From Copromyces sp. CBS 386.78 (taxonomy: Eukaryota; Ascomycota; Sordariomycetes; Sordariales; Sordariaceae): a DNA stretch of 64,000 bases. The notes beneath the pieces are model-generated. The model was given only the letters and a program-made list of their open reading frames with translations. It did no database searches and had not been told where the DNA came from. Shown here in pieces: positions 37,800-49,284 of the stretch. Each line of letters begins with the position of its first letter. The stretch's first letter is position 1. A program made the position numbers and the translations under genes. The stretch lies in assembly GCA_030685235.1 (NCBI GenBank), contig MU839085.1, positions 186,001 to 250,000 of the forward strand, in the 5' to 3' direction.

Positions 37800-40700
37800 T
37801 AAGTAAAATATAACTTTACTATTTACGTATTTTTAATATCCCTAATGTAATAAAAAAATAGAATATATATTGCTAATCGATTTTACATATTTAAATAAGG
37901 CTTTTATTGACCGATTTTTCGTAGAGAAAGCCTATTTAGAGTTTAAACTTTTAAAAAAGTTTAGGCCGTTATATTTAGCCGACGGCGATTTTAAGGAATA
38001 AGTAGATTAATATATTAAAATAATAATACGGATCGGTAATTATAGAGAGGTCGTTAAATTCTTCGTAACTAATCTAATAGTAGATTACCCGGTAATTCTA
38101 GGCTGGCTATAATTATAATTCTATAATCTAAATATTAATTAGGTAATTAATAAGATTACTTAGAATATAGCCTATATAAGCACTTATATACTCTAATTAT
38201 TAGAGGTAGTAGCGGTCCCGGGTATTGCTCTTAAGGAAAAGAATAATAGAAATATTCTTAGGGAAGCCGAGAGTAGATTTATCTTTAAAATTAAGAGCGG
38301 ATCCGTTTTTAAAGAAATTGGAAGTGGATTTAATAGTAGATCCGTCTTCGAAAATATAGGAAGCGGATCTAATAGCGATTCTAATAAAGACGAATATCTC
38401 TTAGCTTAGGTAGTTAATATAATAAAAATACCTAGGAGTAATTAAATTATAATAATAGAACTTCCGGTTTCTCTAATATATGTAGGGAAGTTCGAAGAAC
38501 TTTTCAGCCCTATTAGAAAATTAGCGTTAGAAAAAATTAAAGTAAAAGTACGGATTATTAGTAAATAAAGGATTTAAACGATATAATAGTTAGAACGAGC
38601 GAAACGTATATTCTTTTAATAATTTAAACTAATAATTAATATAATAGCTTTAAATTTTTTAAATATTAAATTAGTTAATGTAAGGACTTTTATATTTAAT
38701 ATATAAATAAAGGGCGTTAAAATTAATTCTATTATATAAATAGAATTCTAAAAGGTATAGAAGGAGAGGAAGGTAGCTATTTTAATACTATTTCTATTTA
38801 AGAACGTATAGAAAAATATTGTATAGGGAAAAGGTAAATTATATAAGTCCTACTTTAAGAACCTAAAGGTATATAAATTTATCGACTTTTATAAAGCGGA
38901 AGCTGCGAATAAAAATAAGGGCAAATAGGCCCTCTAGCTTAACGAATCTGCGAAGGAATATATTAATTATATTTATATATTAAAGATAATAGACAGTAAG
39001 CCTTAGAAACCGGCCGAACGGAAATTAACCCCCTTAATAAAAATCGATAAAATTTATAATATTATAAAAGAAGATATCTAAAAGTTTATAAATAAAACTA
39101 CTCAATTAAAATATACCCCGGAGGAAGTAAAAATATATTTCCCAAACGAATATAAAGATCTCTCTTACGTTATTAACTTATAGAATACCGACGTAATATT
39201 TAAATACCGTTCTTATAATTATAAAATCGAATTAAAACTAGGGGTAGAATTTCTACTATATTCTAGAGTACGACTAATATCCCCGCAAGAATTTAAAATT
39301 ATTAAATAATAATTAAATAATAATTTAATTAAAGGATTTATTAAACTATCGATTTCTAACGTAGTATTACTAATACTATTAGCTTGTAAACTAGGCGGCG
39401 GCGTACGGATCTATATCGATTATAAGGGTATTAACAAAATTTTGTTAAAGAATAAATACCTATTACCCTTAATTAAGGAAATATTAGATATTATTTATAG
39501 AGCGAAATAATTTACGAAAATAAATATTATTGTTACTTTTAATAAGTTACGTATAATTAAAGGATATAAGTAGTTGACTGCTTTTATTACGAAGTTTAAT
39601 TTCTACGAATCCCTAATATATCCGTTCGGTTTATTAGGAATACTGGCCTCGTTTTAGAATTTTATTAATAATATTTTATATAATATCCTAAATATTTGTA
39701 TAACGGCCTACTTAAATAACGTTTTAATTTTCTTAAAAATATATAAAGAGTACGTTAAATACGTTAGGGAAGTATTATAACGCTTAATTGACGTAAATTT
39801 ATAAATTAATATTAATAAGTATAAATTTATACCTAGCGAATTAAATATTTAAGCCTTATTATTACTCTTGGAAGGATCGAAATAGACTTAAAGAAAGTAA
39901 AAACTATTACTAAATAGGAGGTACCGACGATAAAATATTAATTATAGCGTTTCCTAAGTTTTACTAATTTCTATAAGAGGTTTATCGCTAATTTTTTATA
40001 TATAGGTAGATTATTATACGAATTAATAAAGAAAATAATAGATTAGAAGTAGGATAAAAAGTATAATAATATTTTTAAAGCCCTAAAAACGGTATTTATA
40101 ACCGTACTAATTTTAAAGATCTATAATTAGGAAAAATCGACCGTTATTAAAATTAATACTTTTAATTAGTTAACGGGCGGTATACTATTATAGTCGTACG
40201 ATAGTAAATTATATTTAATCACCTATTTTTCAATTAAATATTCTATAGTAGAATATAATTATAATATTTATAATAAAGAATTATTAACTATTATTAAAGC
40301 GCTAGAAGAATAGAAATTCGAATTAGAGGGCGCTATTTAACCTTTTAAAATTATTATAGACTATAAGAATTTTAAAACGTTTAATATTACGAAAAAGCTT
40401 ACGTTTAAGTATATAAAGTAATTTAAATTTTTATCTAAATTTAATTTTACAATTAAATATCGGCTAGGATTAATTAATATTAGGTTTAACGCTTTAAATT
40501 GTAAACTAAAGTACGTACTGAAGGATACGGAGGACGATAAATTAAAAGTAAAGAAGAAGCTATTTATTAACCCTTTATGCTTCGACGAAAATTCGTTCAA
40601 TTAGGAACTAATAAATACAAATAGCGAAGGCTTTATAATAAACGTTATATCAAATATAAAAATACCCCTAATAGTCTATACTTTAGAGGATAGCCTTTAA

Positions 40701-42300
40701 GAAGACGAAGATAGACTAAGTATTTATATAAATAACTTAATAGACCGGGCTTATGCTAATTCCCTTATAATAGCGGATATTAGGGAGGCTATTAAATTAG
40801 GAGATCGTTAATTAAAATATTTAAAAAAAAACGCTAAAAATCCCTTTCGCCGAATATTATATAATTAATAATAGGGTAATATTTAAGGATAGGCTAGTAA
40901 TACCCCCTAATAATAAGATAGTTTAGTTAAAATTAATCTATCATATTTATACTTCAATATAAGGCGGCTATCCTAAAAGGGATAAAATAATAGTATTAAT
41001 ATACCGCTATTTCTAATTAAGGATAGTAATTATAATAAATATTTATTATAAGGGATATATACCTTATAATAAAACTAAGGCTACTAAAATATTATTAATA
41101 AATTTTCTTAAACCTTTACCTATCCCTTATACCCCGTAGTACAATATTTCTATTAATTACGTAACCCTATTCCCTAAATTATAGTAAATAGGAAGGGGGG
41201 TGGAATATAAATATATATTAGTCGTAATAAATAAATTAATTAAAATAAAATACTTTATCCTAATAAAAGGATTAATAACGGAAGAATTAGTAGAGAAATT
41301 TATTAACCGGATTTATATTCTTTATAGCCTTCTAAATACTATCGTTTTAAATAAAGGCGTTTAATTTATTTTAATATTTTAAAGGCAATTATCCCTATAA
41401 TTAAGTATTAAATTAAAATATTCTACGCCTTATTATAAAGAAACGAATAGGCAAATTAAAAAGATTAATATAGAATTAGAATAATATTTACGAACTTTTA
41501 TTAATTAAGTATAAAATAATTAAATAAATTAGCTACCTTTGGTTAAGTTCTAAGGTAATAATTTTAAATCGGTATTAATAGGAGTAACCCCCTTTTTCGC
41601 TAACTATAATTTTTCCCCTCGTATAGGGATAGAGCTATTTATACTACTATTCCCAAATATAATAAATATATAAAAGAAGCAGATCTTTAATATTAATTAA
41701 TTAGTTTTATAATTTAAAGAAGTTTAAGACTTCGTTAAAACTTCCTCTTTATAAGTATAAGTAAAATACGAGGCGGCGGTAAACGAAAATTATATTGATA
41801 TATTTAAGTATAAGGTTAAGGATAAGGTTATATTTAATATAGCTAATTATATAATTAATAGGCTGTATAATAAGCTAGTACTACGTTTTAAAGGACTTTT
41901 TCGTATTATAAAGGCCACTTTATATATAATAGAATTGGCCTTGCCTGGTAATATAAGGGTTACTTATATCGTTAACGTATTTAGGGTTAAACTTTATATC
42001 GAAGGGTTATTAAGTTAAAAAGAATTTATAATTAACGTTAAAGTTAATAAAGGTATAGTAATTATTAGAATTAATAATTTCGAAGAAGATAAGCGTTAGG
42101 AGTTTAAAGAACTTTTAGATTATTAGAAAATTAAAGGATAATAATATTATTTAATAAAGTAGTTTTACTACCCCCTAGATTGATAATTAGCGGCCAATTT
42201 TAACGGCTGCTATAAAGTAGTCTAAGAATTTTATAAGAAACGACTAGAATTAGGACTGCTATATATTAACTTTAAGAAGGGATTTAAAATTTAATTAAAA
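37800..42300 (+). pseudogene. Chromovirus pol relic with chromodomain
   Basis: Protease-like LLIDFTYLNKAFIDRFF lies at about 37870. Reverse transcriptase motifs are DYKGINKILLKNKYLLPLI (about 39418) and YPFGL with a later AYLNNVLIFL, where the YLDD box has become YLNN, as G-to-A change would cause. An RNase H region lies near 40100-40330. Integrase shows GGYPKRDK and CH-type zinc region remnants around 40960, then PLPIPYTP and ISINYVTLFP (about 41117). The end (about 42130-42260) resembles a chromodomain: YLIK, a stop for Trp, FYYPLD, and AANF. The gene is inactive, with stops throughout. Coordinates are approximate. Confidence 0.8.
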
Positions 42301-43086
42301 GAGACTTTATTTTTAAAGGAGACTTCGTTTAATAATGGAGCGGCCGAGACACCGCCCTTTCTAGTCCCTATTATAGCCGCCCCGGAAGTGGATAACCGGT
42401 AAGTCCGGCAGAGTATAAGGTTAAATAATAAGTAAAGTAATATTAACGATAGATATAAAAAATAAAGAGTATAATAATAGTTTATTCTACGCATCCTAGC
42501 CGAATTACCTTATAAATACCCTACTATAGTAATAAGAGTACTATTAATAATAACCGGGAAATAATATATTTTATAGCGTACTTACGTCTCCTACCTCTAA
42601 TACTTTACCCTACCCCCCCAATTAACGGTTAGAGCCTATAGTTAAAATTCTTATTATAATTAATAGGGATAGGGGATATAATTAGGAAATATAGAGAAAA
42701 AATAATTATAATAATTACGGACAAGATTCGAATAAAAAGTCTCTATAGTTTATAATATTAGTAAGGATGTAAGCGTCCCTATATATTATTATACTACGAG
42801 CGTCCTTATAATACCCCTTGTCGGGAGCTAGTAATAGTAAAATATAGATAGGGAGTTTATAAGACTATTAAGTACGATTCTAAATTTATTTAGGATTATT
42901 TAAAATAATAATTGCGGTAAAGGGATATTTTTGAAGAGAGGGTATATTTAATAATATTTTAGTTGGCAGCCGCCTTTAAATAGGAGCCTTAGCGCTAAGC
43001 TGATACCCGTCTTAATATACCCCACTTTATAGATATTAATATTTTGTCGACGGTTTTAAATAGATTTTAAAGCTAGGAATTAATTT

Positions 43087-43096
43087 AGGAGGGGGG
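43087..43096 (+). other. Polypurine tract of the chromovirus
   Basis: AGGAGGGGGG lies four bases before the 3' LTR, the expected plus-strand primer. Confidence 0.8.
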
Positions 43097-43099
43097 TAG

Positions 43100-43354
43100 T
43101 ATTATAAGTATTGCCTACTCTTTGTAAATAAATAAATAGGGGTGTTGTACTATATTAATACAGCTAACTGAATGCAATTATCTAAGTATAGCACAGTTAG
43201 TACGTATAGTGCCGCCCTATAGACTTATAGACACCTATAGTTATAGGGCTCTATACTATACCCTATATAGTTCTCGTGTACGTATAGGTTCCTCTTCTAG
43301 TTCCTCGCACAATAATCAACATCTTACCTTAGTACTTATTCGCGCCCTATGATA
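43100..43354 (+). repeat. 3' LTR of the chromovirus
   Basis: 255 bp, aligned with the 5' LTR without visible length difference. Its first bases TATTATAAGT correspond to TGTCATAGGC of the 5' copy, every difference being G-to-A or C-to-T. Confidence 0.9.
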
Positions 43355-43359
43355 GCTGG

Positions 43360-43398
43360 CAGCCAGATCACAAACTCCAGGGCGCTAGCCCCATAACA
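43360..43398 (-). repeat. LTR of the small element, second part of the split copy
   Basis: These 39 bp continue the interrupted LTR directly after the GCTGG duplication (43355-43359) and end in ATAACA, followed by the AAACG duplication of the small element. Confidence 0.9.
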
Positions 43399-43403
43399 AA
43401 ACG

Positions 43404-44960
43404 TAATAATAGGAAGGGGGCGGTAGAGTTCTTTATTAAAATTTTTATAACTAGTATTAGTATGGAGATTTTTAAATCTAATTATTATTAATTCTAATAA
43501 AGTATTAGGATTAATAGGTTTATCGTTAGACGACTCCTCTTCGATAGGGTTTAAAAAATTATTAATAACTATAATAGAACGATCCTTAACGTCTATTAAA
43601 ATTACTACTTAATTAAAAAAATTAACAATCTTATTACTCTCTTATTATTAAACTAATTATTAAATTAATTAGGCAACCGCTTATCCTAATATAGTCAATT
43701 TCTTCTAGTAAACAACGATAGTATTAGAATAGAGGTTAGCAAATTAAGCTTATAAAATTTAGGGTAAGGCGATTGCAAAGTTCATCTCCTTTAATAAGTT
43801 AAAATAAGGGTTATTATCGATAGTATTAATAATTTATTTTAAGAATTCCCTCTTATATAGACGTTTAAAATAGGCGATAATGCCTTAATCCAACAGTTAA
43901 TATCGTAAAGTATTATTTAGGGGGATAAATATAATTTTAATATAATTAGGAAGGGGGACGAATTCGAAAGTAGCCTTATAAGCAATAAAATTATCTAATA
44001 AGAGGAGGTAACGTTAGCCTAGTTTCGTACGTTTAAAATAAGTAAAGAAATCCTTATATTAATATTCTATAATAGCGGTTATAAACTATACCTTCTAATT
44101 ATAATACTAATAGATTTTTTAAATTGGAAAATTGAACTTCCTTAAAGTAATAGGCGTTCTAGCCCTCCCGATAGCCTAAATTTTATACCGGTTATTACTA
44201 ATTTCGTTAGTAGTAAAAGTAAGGGAGATACGTATTTTATCCTACTTTAAACTTAGGCGCGCAATTATTATTAAGCCTAATAAGGAGAATATCTTCTAGA
44301 AATGCCCTATTTAGTCTATATTATAATAGTTACTAGGGGGAATTAAAGCGATAACGATACGGATTTCCTCTATTTAGCAAATTACTTCTTTAATAGTCTT
44401 TATAAATACCGCCTCTCTATAGAAATGCCTACCCGTAATCTTAAACCTCTTTCTAAAAAGGATAGACTACTTTCTCCCGAAAGCGGGGACTAGCTTGATA
44501 GAATTACCTTCCTTAGCCTCCTCTACGTCTTTCTAAATTTAGGTAGCTTTATACTATAAAATCTCTACGTTAATAGGTACGCCGTAAAATTCTATTTCGA
44601 TTTACTAAATATTAAGGATCTTTTCTAATACGGGGTATTGGCTACGAAGAACCTTCGTACGCTTCTCGAAATCGATAGTCTTAATTAAGCGTTCGTCGTT
44701 AAGGCAATCGTAACGTAGGCCGAAGATACGAGAAACTTAGGACTTATCTAACTTAAATTAGTAATATTTTATAGCCCAATTAACGGTTACTTTTAACGAC
44801 GGCTTAAAGGGTTAACTCTTATACCATTTACGAATGGCTTTCTTTTACAATAGGGTAATAGCGGAGACTATAATTAATTTAACGAATTAAATAATTAAAA
44901 GCGAATTTATATAGAGTACTTTGACCGTTAGCGACGCTAGATCTATTATTAGAATTAAGG
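43404..44960 (-). pseudogene. Pogo/Fot1-like transposase, main part
   Basis: The minus strand carries a broken frame with many stops. Recognisable parts in order are a helix-turn-helix/CENP-B-like region (VSRIFGLRYDCLNDERLIKT, then RSQYPVLEKILNI), a segment resembling RFKITGRHFYREA, and YNID followed by an aromatic and KI (from 44340 downward). The last corresponds to the YN-DETG-F motif with the first catalytic Asp of the DDE transposase core. ARISLTF-type and YKI-AIG segments follow. The start codon cannot be fixed, so 44960 is approximate. The gene cannot be functional, since stops replace codons throughout. Confidence 0.75.
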
Positions 44961-45213
44961 AATTACTTGGTTTGGTAGCGTAATAAAATTGTGAAGGTGG
45001 GTGGTTCTAGTATGCGATATAAAATCTTATTAGATTGTATGCGATTTAGGGGGTTTTATAGCGGGGTTACCTCTTTATTACTAGTATTTTTTACAAGCAA
45101 ATCTTAATTTTTTTATTGGTAGTTACTGGGTTGCGCTTACTAAGCGAAAAAAATGAAAATTTCGCTCTGGGGGTTGTTGCAACAGGGGGGGTTGCTCGTA
45201 CTGGGGGGTGTTG

Positions 45214-45231
45214 GAACAGGGGACCCTACTG
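45214..45231 (-). repeat. Right terminal inverted repeat of the DNA transposon
   Basis: This is the partner of the left repeat, followed directly by the TA target duplication at 45232-45233. Confidence 0.9.
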
Positions 45232-45233
45232 TA

Positions 45234-46510
45234 TTGGTACCCACTATGCCTCCGGAGTCCGGTCATGATTCGCCCAATCCGGCCAAATGAGTCCGTGGAA
45301 AGCTGTCACCACTGATCACCCATCGGAAGCCTCCGAGCCCCCGTACTGATACGATACTACTGTATCGATGTATCTTTATAACATTCCTCGTCAACGTAGG
45401 TGAGTTAAGGTGAGTCAGCACTAACACCATGAATGCCGGATTTGGAAGGTGTTGGTGGCTTCAGGTTTCTCGTCCGCAGAACTCAAATCACCAACCAAAC
45501 CAGTTCGACCCTGGAAACCAACAACGTTGTTCCAGCATCAATCACTATGGCAACAGATGGAGCAAATTTGTTGTTCTGAGACATGATCACGTAAGACCAA
45601 GTTTCATGACTGCCTTTGCAGATATTCTGTCCTAGTTACTTGAGAGCGGTATGTAGAGGTACTGAGAACTTGAACCCCTTGCCAAGAAAATACAAAGCTG
45701 AAGAGACGTACAAGTAGCAATATGGCTTGGCTATACAGAATGTATTTTGACCCTTTTGACTAAGATTGACTACTATGTACCACTTCTAACACAGCCCGTC
45801 AAGGATGCAAAAATGAGTGAAAAGTGAGATCTCGCAATGCCCTTTTTTGTATTTGATCTCCCTTAATTCAGGGTGGTCCATAGTAGAAATTCATGTTGGT
45901 GATATTGAAGTCTCCCAACTCGAGATGATCATCCATCCAACCTAACCGTCCCAACCAACCGCCCTCTATCTAACTTAACCGCCGCCGCAGCCACCATCCA
46001 TCCATCCCCAAGTTCCAAGTTCCAGAACCGGGTTCTTTCTTTCCTTCCCTTCCCAAATCCTGAATAATGTAAGAAATAATTGGTATCCCTTGAACAGAAA
46101 GAAAAGAAACAAACTCCAGCCAGTTTCGTGATAGCCAGGAATAAAGAAATAAGAAGAAGAATATGCCGTGCCGCAAAAAGAAAAGAAAAAGAAAAAAGAT
46201 TTATGTGATGGGGAAGGTGTGAAAAGTCCCCTTCGCTCCTCTTTCTTCCGTCCTTTTTTGCTTGGCCACCGACCGATGCTTGCTGTTCAAAGAACATATA
46301 TGATAAAATGCTGAATGACGCTCCCAGTCCGTCCAACCGCAACCGAACAAAAATCTGGACAATGATAATAAGACACGAAAAAGAAAAAAAGTGGTATCTT
46401 TGCTCCCCTCTCTTGCTCTTCCCCTCTTTTTGAGCCGTGTGTTGGCTTTTCGTGACCATGACGGTCGCTTTGTTCATCTCTTCACCTTCTCTTCACCATT
46501 CATTACCTCA
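45234..46510. other. Spacer between transposon block and sid-1 3' end
   Basis: Base composition returns to normal immediately after the right terminal repeat. The part near 46,510 should be the sid-1 3' UTR. No supportable gene was found. Confidence 0.6.
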
Positions 46511-49284
46511 CTAAGATCCGGCAACAGCCCCCCACCGAAGCTGCAACCCGTCCGTCCACCTCGCATACAACAGATCCGACAGCGCCTTGCAGTGCTCCAT
46601 GCCTGCCGCTGCCGGCTGGCCCGGGTACTTTGCCTCGAGCGCCGCCCGCTCGCGCAACTCCCTGCTGCTGCTCTCCCTTACGCGCTCCTGCTTTTCGGGG
46701 GATCGACTGCTAGCATGGCTAGTATGGGACGACTGCGACGATTCTCTTCGCTGATGGTGCTGGGGTGGCGGGAGCTGATGCGAGGACGAGTTGGAGGATT
46801 CCTTTCGTCTGTGGGCGGCTTGCTGTAGCTGGGCCTGCTGTTGCTCTTGTAACTGCTGGGCAAGCTGTTGCGAGCTGGCCTCTCTTCGCTGCTTCTCCTG
46901 CTGGAGGACCGGGTGCGAGAGTTGCTGCTGGAGGGGTGGCGGGTTTTCCTTCTTCTGAAGAGACGGGGCGGAATGTTGCTGCAAGAGCTGGGGCTCCTTC
47001 TTTTGGGGCGAGGGGGTTGGTTGTATTAGTTGAGGTTGCTGGATTTGGTGGATAGGAGTTCCTGGTGCTGTTTCCATTACGGAAGACGACCTGCTGCTGC
47101 TCGTCCTCTCGGCGGCGGGCTTCGGTGCGGACATGACGACACTCTCCCGCCTTGGTCTGGGGCTGGCCAAGGGTGTGTTCTGCTGGCTAATCATCAGTTT
47201 TGTCGGGCTGGCGGAAAAAGCCGGCTTCTGCGGGGAGCGCGAAGGGGTCTGTGGGATGTTCTGGCTGTGAGTGATACCGGCTGATGTCGATGGTCGTTGG
47301 CTCAGGTCGCGGTTCTTGCTTTGCGGTGTGCCGTCTACAGATTTCCTGTGAAGGTGCTGACCTGGCGAGATCTTACTGGCGTTCAGCAGTGCCGCGCTGA
47401 GCCTGTTATCTTGGGATATCGAGGAGAGGAGGTTTCGGAGCAGGTGGTAAGCTCCTTCAGGATCCACCAAGTCGAGATGGGCGAAAGCATCGGACAGGTT
47501 GGCCAGAGCCTCGCGTTTTTGCGATGGACCGGTTTGCGCATGAAGCTCTTCAAGCGCAGGCTCAATGGCCTTGTTATAAAGACGACGACCGAGGAGCGCC
47601 TCCTTGCTAGTAGGCTCGATGGGCGTCTGCATCGCGGAAGGAGGTCGGTTCTCGTCGTTGACTATTTCTCGGGGGGGTTCCTGGTGGATTTTCGGACCCT
47701 CGTGCTCGGAAGGCACACGGCGGAAGAGACGCATAGTCGAGCCCGAGTTGCCGAACGACATATCCGTCTGAAGGGGCCTCTTTGCTGCTGCGACAGGCGG
47801 CCGCGGTGAGCCAGTCGATGTGGAAAGGCGCCGTTGCTGGTGAGAGGCTGCGGCTGATGGTTGTTGCCGTACTGTTGCTTTCCTCACCGTCTGAGGGGTA
47901 GACGGCTGAAGGGGACCATCTCTGACATCAACTCTTCGCATACCATCTTCGCTCTCTCGGACTCTTGATGGATCCCTGGACTTCGTAGGAGTAGTGTCGA
48001 TGTTCATGGGGTTCTTGGGCAGCGCAACCGACTTGATAGTCTCGAACACCCACTCGTCATCATCGTCCTTGGGGCTCATGGTGTGGAGGGTTTCTTGGTA
48101 AAAGACGGGAAGCTTGACGCGGTCTTGCTTGGCGTCCCACATCTGCTTGCGCTCGATCAGTTCCTGCAAGGCCTCAACCCTTCCGGCTGTGCGGATGAAT
48201 CGATGCCTGAGCAGGTCTCTAGCCGTCGGGCGCTGCGCAGGGTCTTTGATCAAACAATGAGCAACGAAGTCCTTGAACTCTCTGCTGAACTTGCCCTCCA
48301 GTCGTGGTGGTTGGTTCTTGGGAATCTGAAAGAGGACCTTCATCGGGTGGATGTTCGCATATGGGGGCTCGCCAACAGCCAGCTCGATGGCAGTGATACC
48401 GAGGGACCAGATGTCGGCCTTGAAGTCGTAGCCAGCCTGCTGAATGACCTCGGGGGCCATCCAGAACGGGGTACCGACAAAGGTATTGCGTTGAGACTTC
48501 ATATGTGTCAACTGCGCTGCAACGCCGAAATCAGCGAGCTTGACCTTTCCGGCTTCCGATAGCAGGACATTGGCGGCTTTGATGTCGCGATGGATCTTTC
48601 CTTCGGAGTGTAGGTAATCGAGGCCGAGGAGGAGTTCGCGGCAGACGATGGCAATGTGTACTTCGCTAAAGTTCCCTGGTTTGAGCTGGCGCACAGAGTC
48701 TTGTTAGCAAGCATGATATAGGTGGTAAGCGACGATGACGGCGACGGGACCAGAACTTACGAGGTCCAAACAGGAGCCACCCCCGAGATATTCCATCACG
48801 ATCCATAGCTTGTGGCCGCGCAAGAAGCTCGCCTTGTACTGAGTGACGTAAGAGCTGGCGCATGTGCTGAGCACAGAGATCTCTTGCTGAATTTCCTGGA
48901 TATCATCTTCGCTGGATTCGAGATCAATCTGGAGGGGCGCGAAAAGTTAGTTTGCCGTCGAGGATGTTAATTTTTTTTTGTTTCTTCTTTTTTTTTTTTG
49001 TTTCTTGCATGTCATGGAATGCGATGCGATGCGATGCAGCCCAATGCGACAACACGAACGTACATGTTTAATGGCCACTGTTTCGCCCGTTCTCCTGTCA
49101 ATTCCCTTGTAAACGACGCCAAAACTGCCTCCTGTGTCGGTTAAAGCACCAAAAAAAAAGTCAGCGTTTCATTTTTTCCCCTCCACAGCTTTTCCGGTGG
49201 CTGAATATGGAAGTGGGTGGGATGCGACTTACGGCCAAGTTCTTCCAGGACCTGGTAGTGGTTGGCAACTCCTTCGTCGGCCAT
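46511..49284 (-). CDS. sid-1: Septation initiation network kinase SID-1 (germinal-centre kinase)
   Basis: Four exons on the minus strand: 49233-49284, 49064-49131, 48761-48928 and 46511-48685, giving 820 residues. Assembly yields a complete N-terminal kinase domain: [17 protein letters not shown] joins [16 protein letters not shown] (Gly loop), with catalytic Lys39 in [24 protein letters not shown] at 128-130, DFG at 148-150, and the GCK-type signature [33 protein letters not shown]. The C-terminal 500 residues are disordered, Ser/Pro-rich, with a Gln-rich stretch ([20 protein letters not shown]). The segment after the kinase domain ([16 protein letters not shown]) fits fission yeast Sid1 and Aspergillus SepL rather than the other fungal GCKs (MST-1, POD-6). 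In the family, Sid1 binds Cdc14/CDC-14, sits between Cdc7 and Sid2/DBF-2, and signals septum formation at the spindle pole body. Confidence 0.93.

Larger units (their letters stand above)
35036..43354 (+). mobile_element. RIP-mutated Ty3/gypsy chromovirus
   Basis: 8,319 bp, bounded by two 255-bp LTRs and by GCTGG on both sides (35031-35035 and 43355-43359). The LTR begins TGTCATAGG and ends CCTATGATA, a slightly mutated TG..CA end. Order on the plus strand: gag (with a Gly/Ser-rich stretch), aspartic protease, reverse transcriptase, RNase H, integrase, chromodomain, then a purine tract and the 3' LTR. That order with integrase after RNase H identifies Ty3/gypsy, and the chromodomain makes it a chromovirus. 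Stops appear throughout, and nearly all differences between the LTRs are C/T or G/A, as expected from RIP. Confidence 0.9.
32948..43398 (-). mobile_element. Small gag-bearing LTR element, itself interrupted
   Basis: Two direct repeats of exactly 223 bp (32948-33170, and 34852-35035 plus 43360-43398 once the inserted chromovirus is removed) bound a 1,681-bp interior. The element is about 2,127 bp in all. The same five bases AAACG precede it (32943-32947) and follow it (43399-43403), a clean target duplication. On the minus strand the LTR runs from TGTTAT to GTTACA, and a purine tract lies directly before the downstream LTR (33171-33192 on the plus strand). Sense is therefore minus. The interior shows only a gag-like relic and is too short for polymerase and integrase, so the element probably relied on enzymes of another retroelement. 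Confidence 0.85.
32609..45231 (-). mobile_element. Pogo/Fot1-like DNA transposon with nested insertions
   Basis: The ends are inverted repeats beginning CAGTAGGGTCCCCTGTTC, flanked on both sides by TA (32607-32608 and 45232-45233), the target duplication of the Tc1/mariner superfamily. Removing the inserted retroelements and their duplication (32948-43403) leaves about 2,167 bp, a normal size for fungal pogo-type elements. The transposase reads on the minus strand and is ruined by stops at former Trp, Gln and Arg codons, as RIP would cause. Inside each end lies a direct repeat (about 32651-32690 and 45171-45212) containing GTTG-AA-AGGGG motifs that also occur in the terminal repeat. Composition changes abruptly at both edges, and the flanking sequence is not mutated. 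Confidence 0.88.

Noticed and set aside
45661..45690. Minus-strand GGGTTCAAG resembling a B box
   Set aside because: No A box at a suitable distance and no pairing arms.
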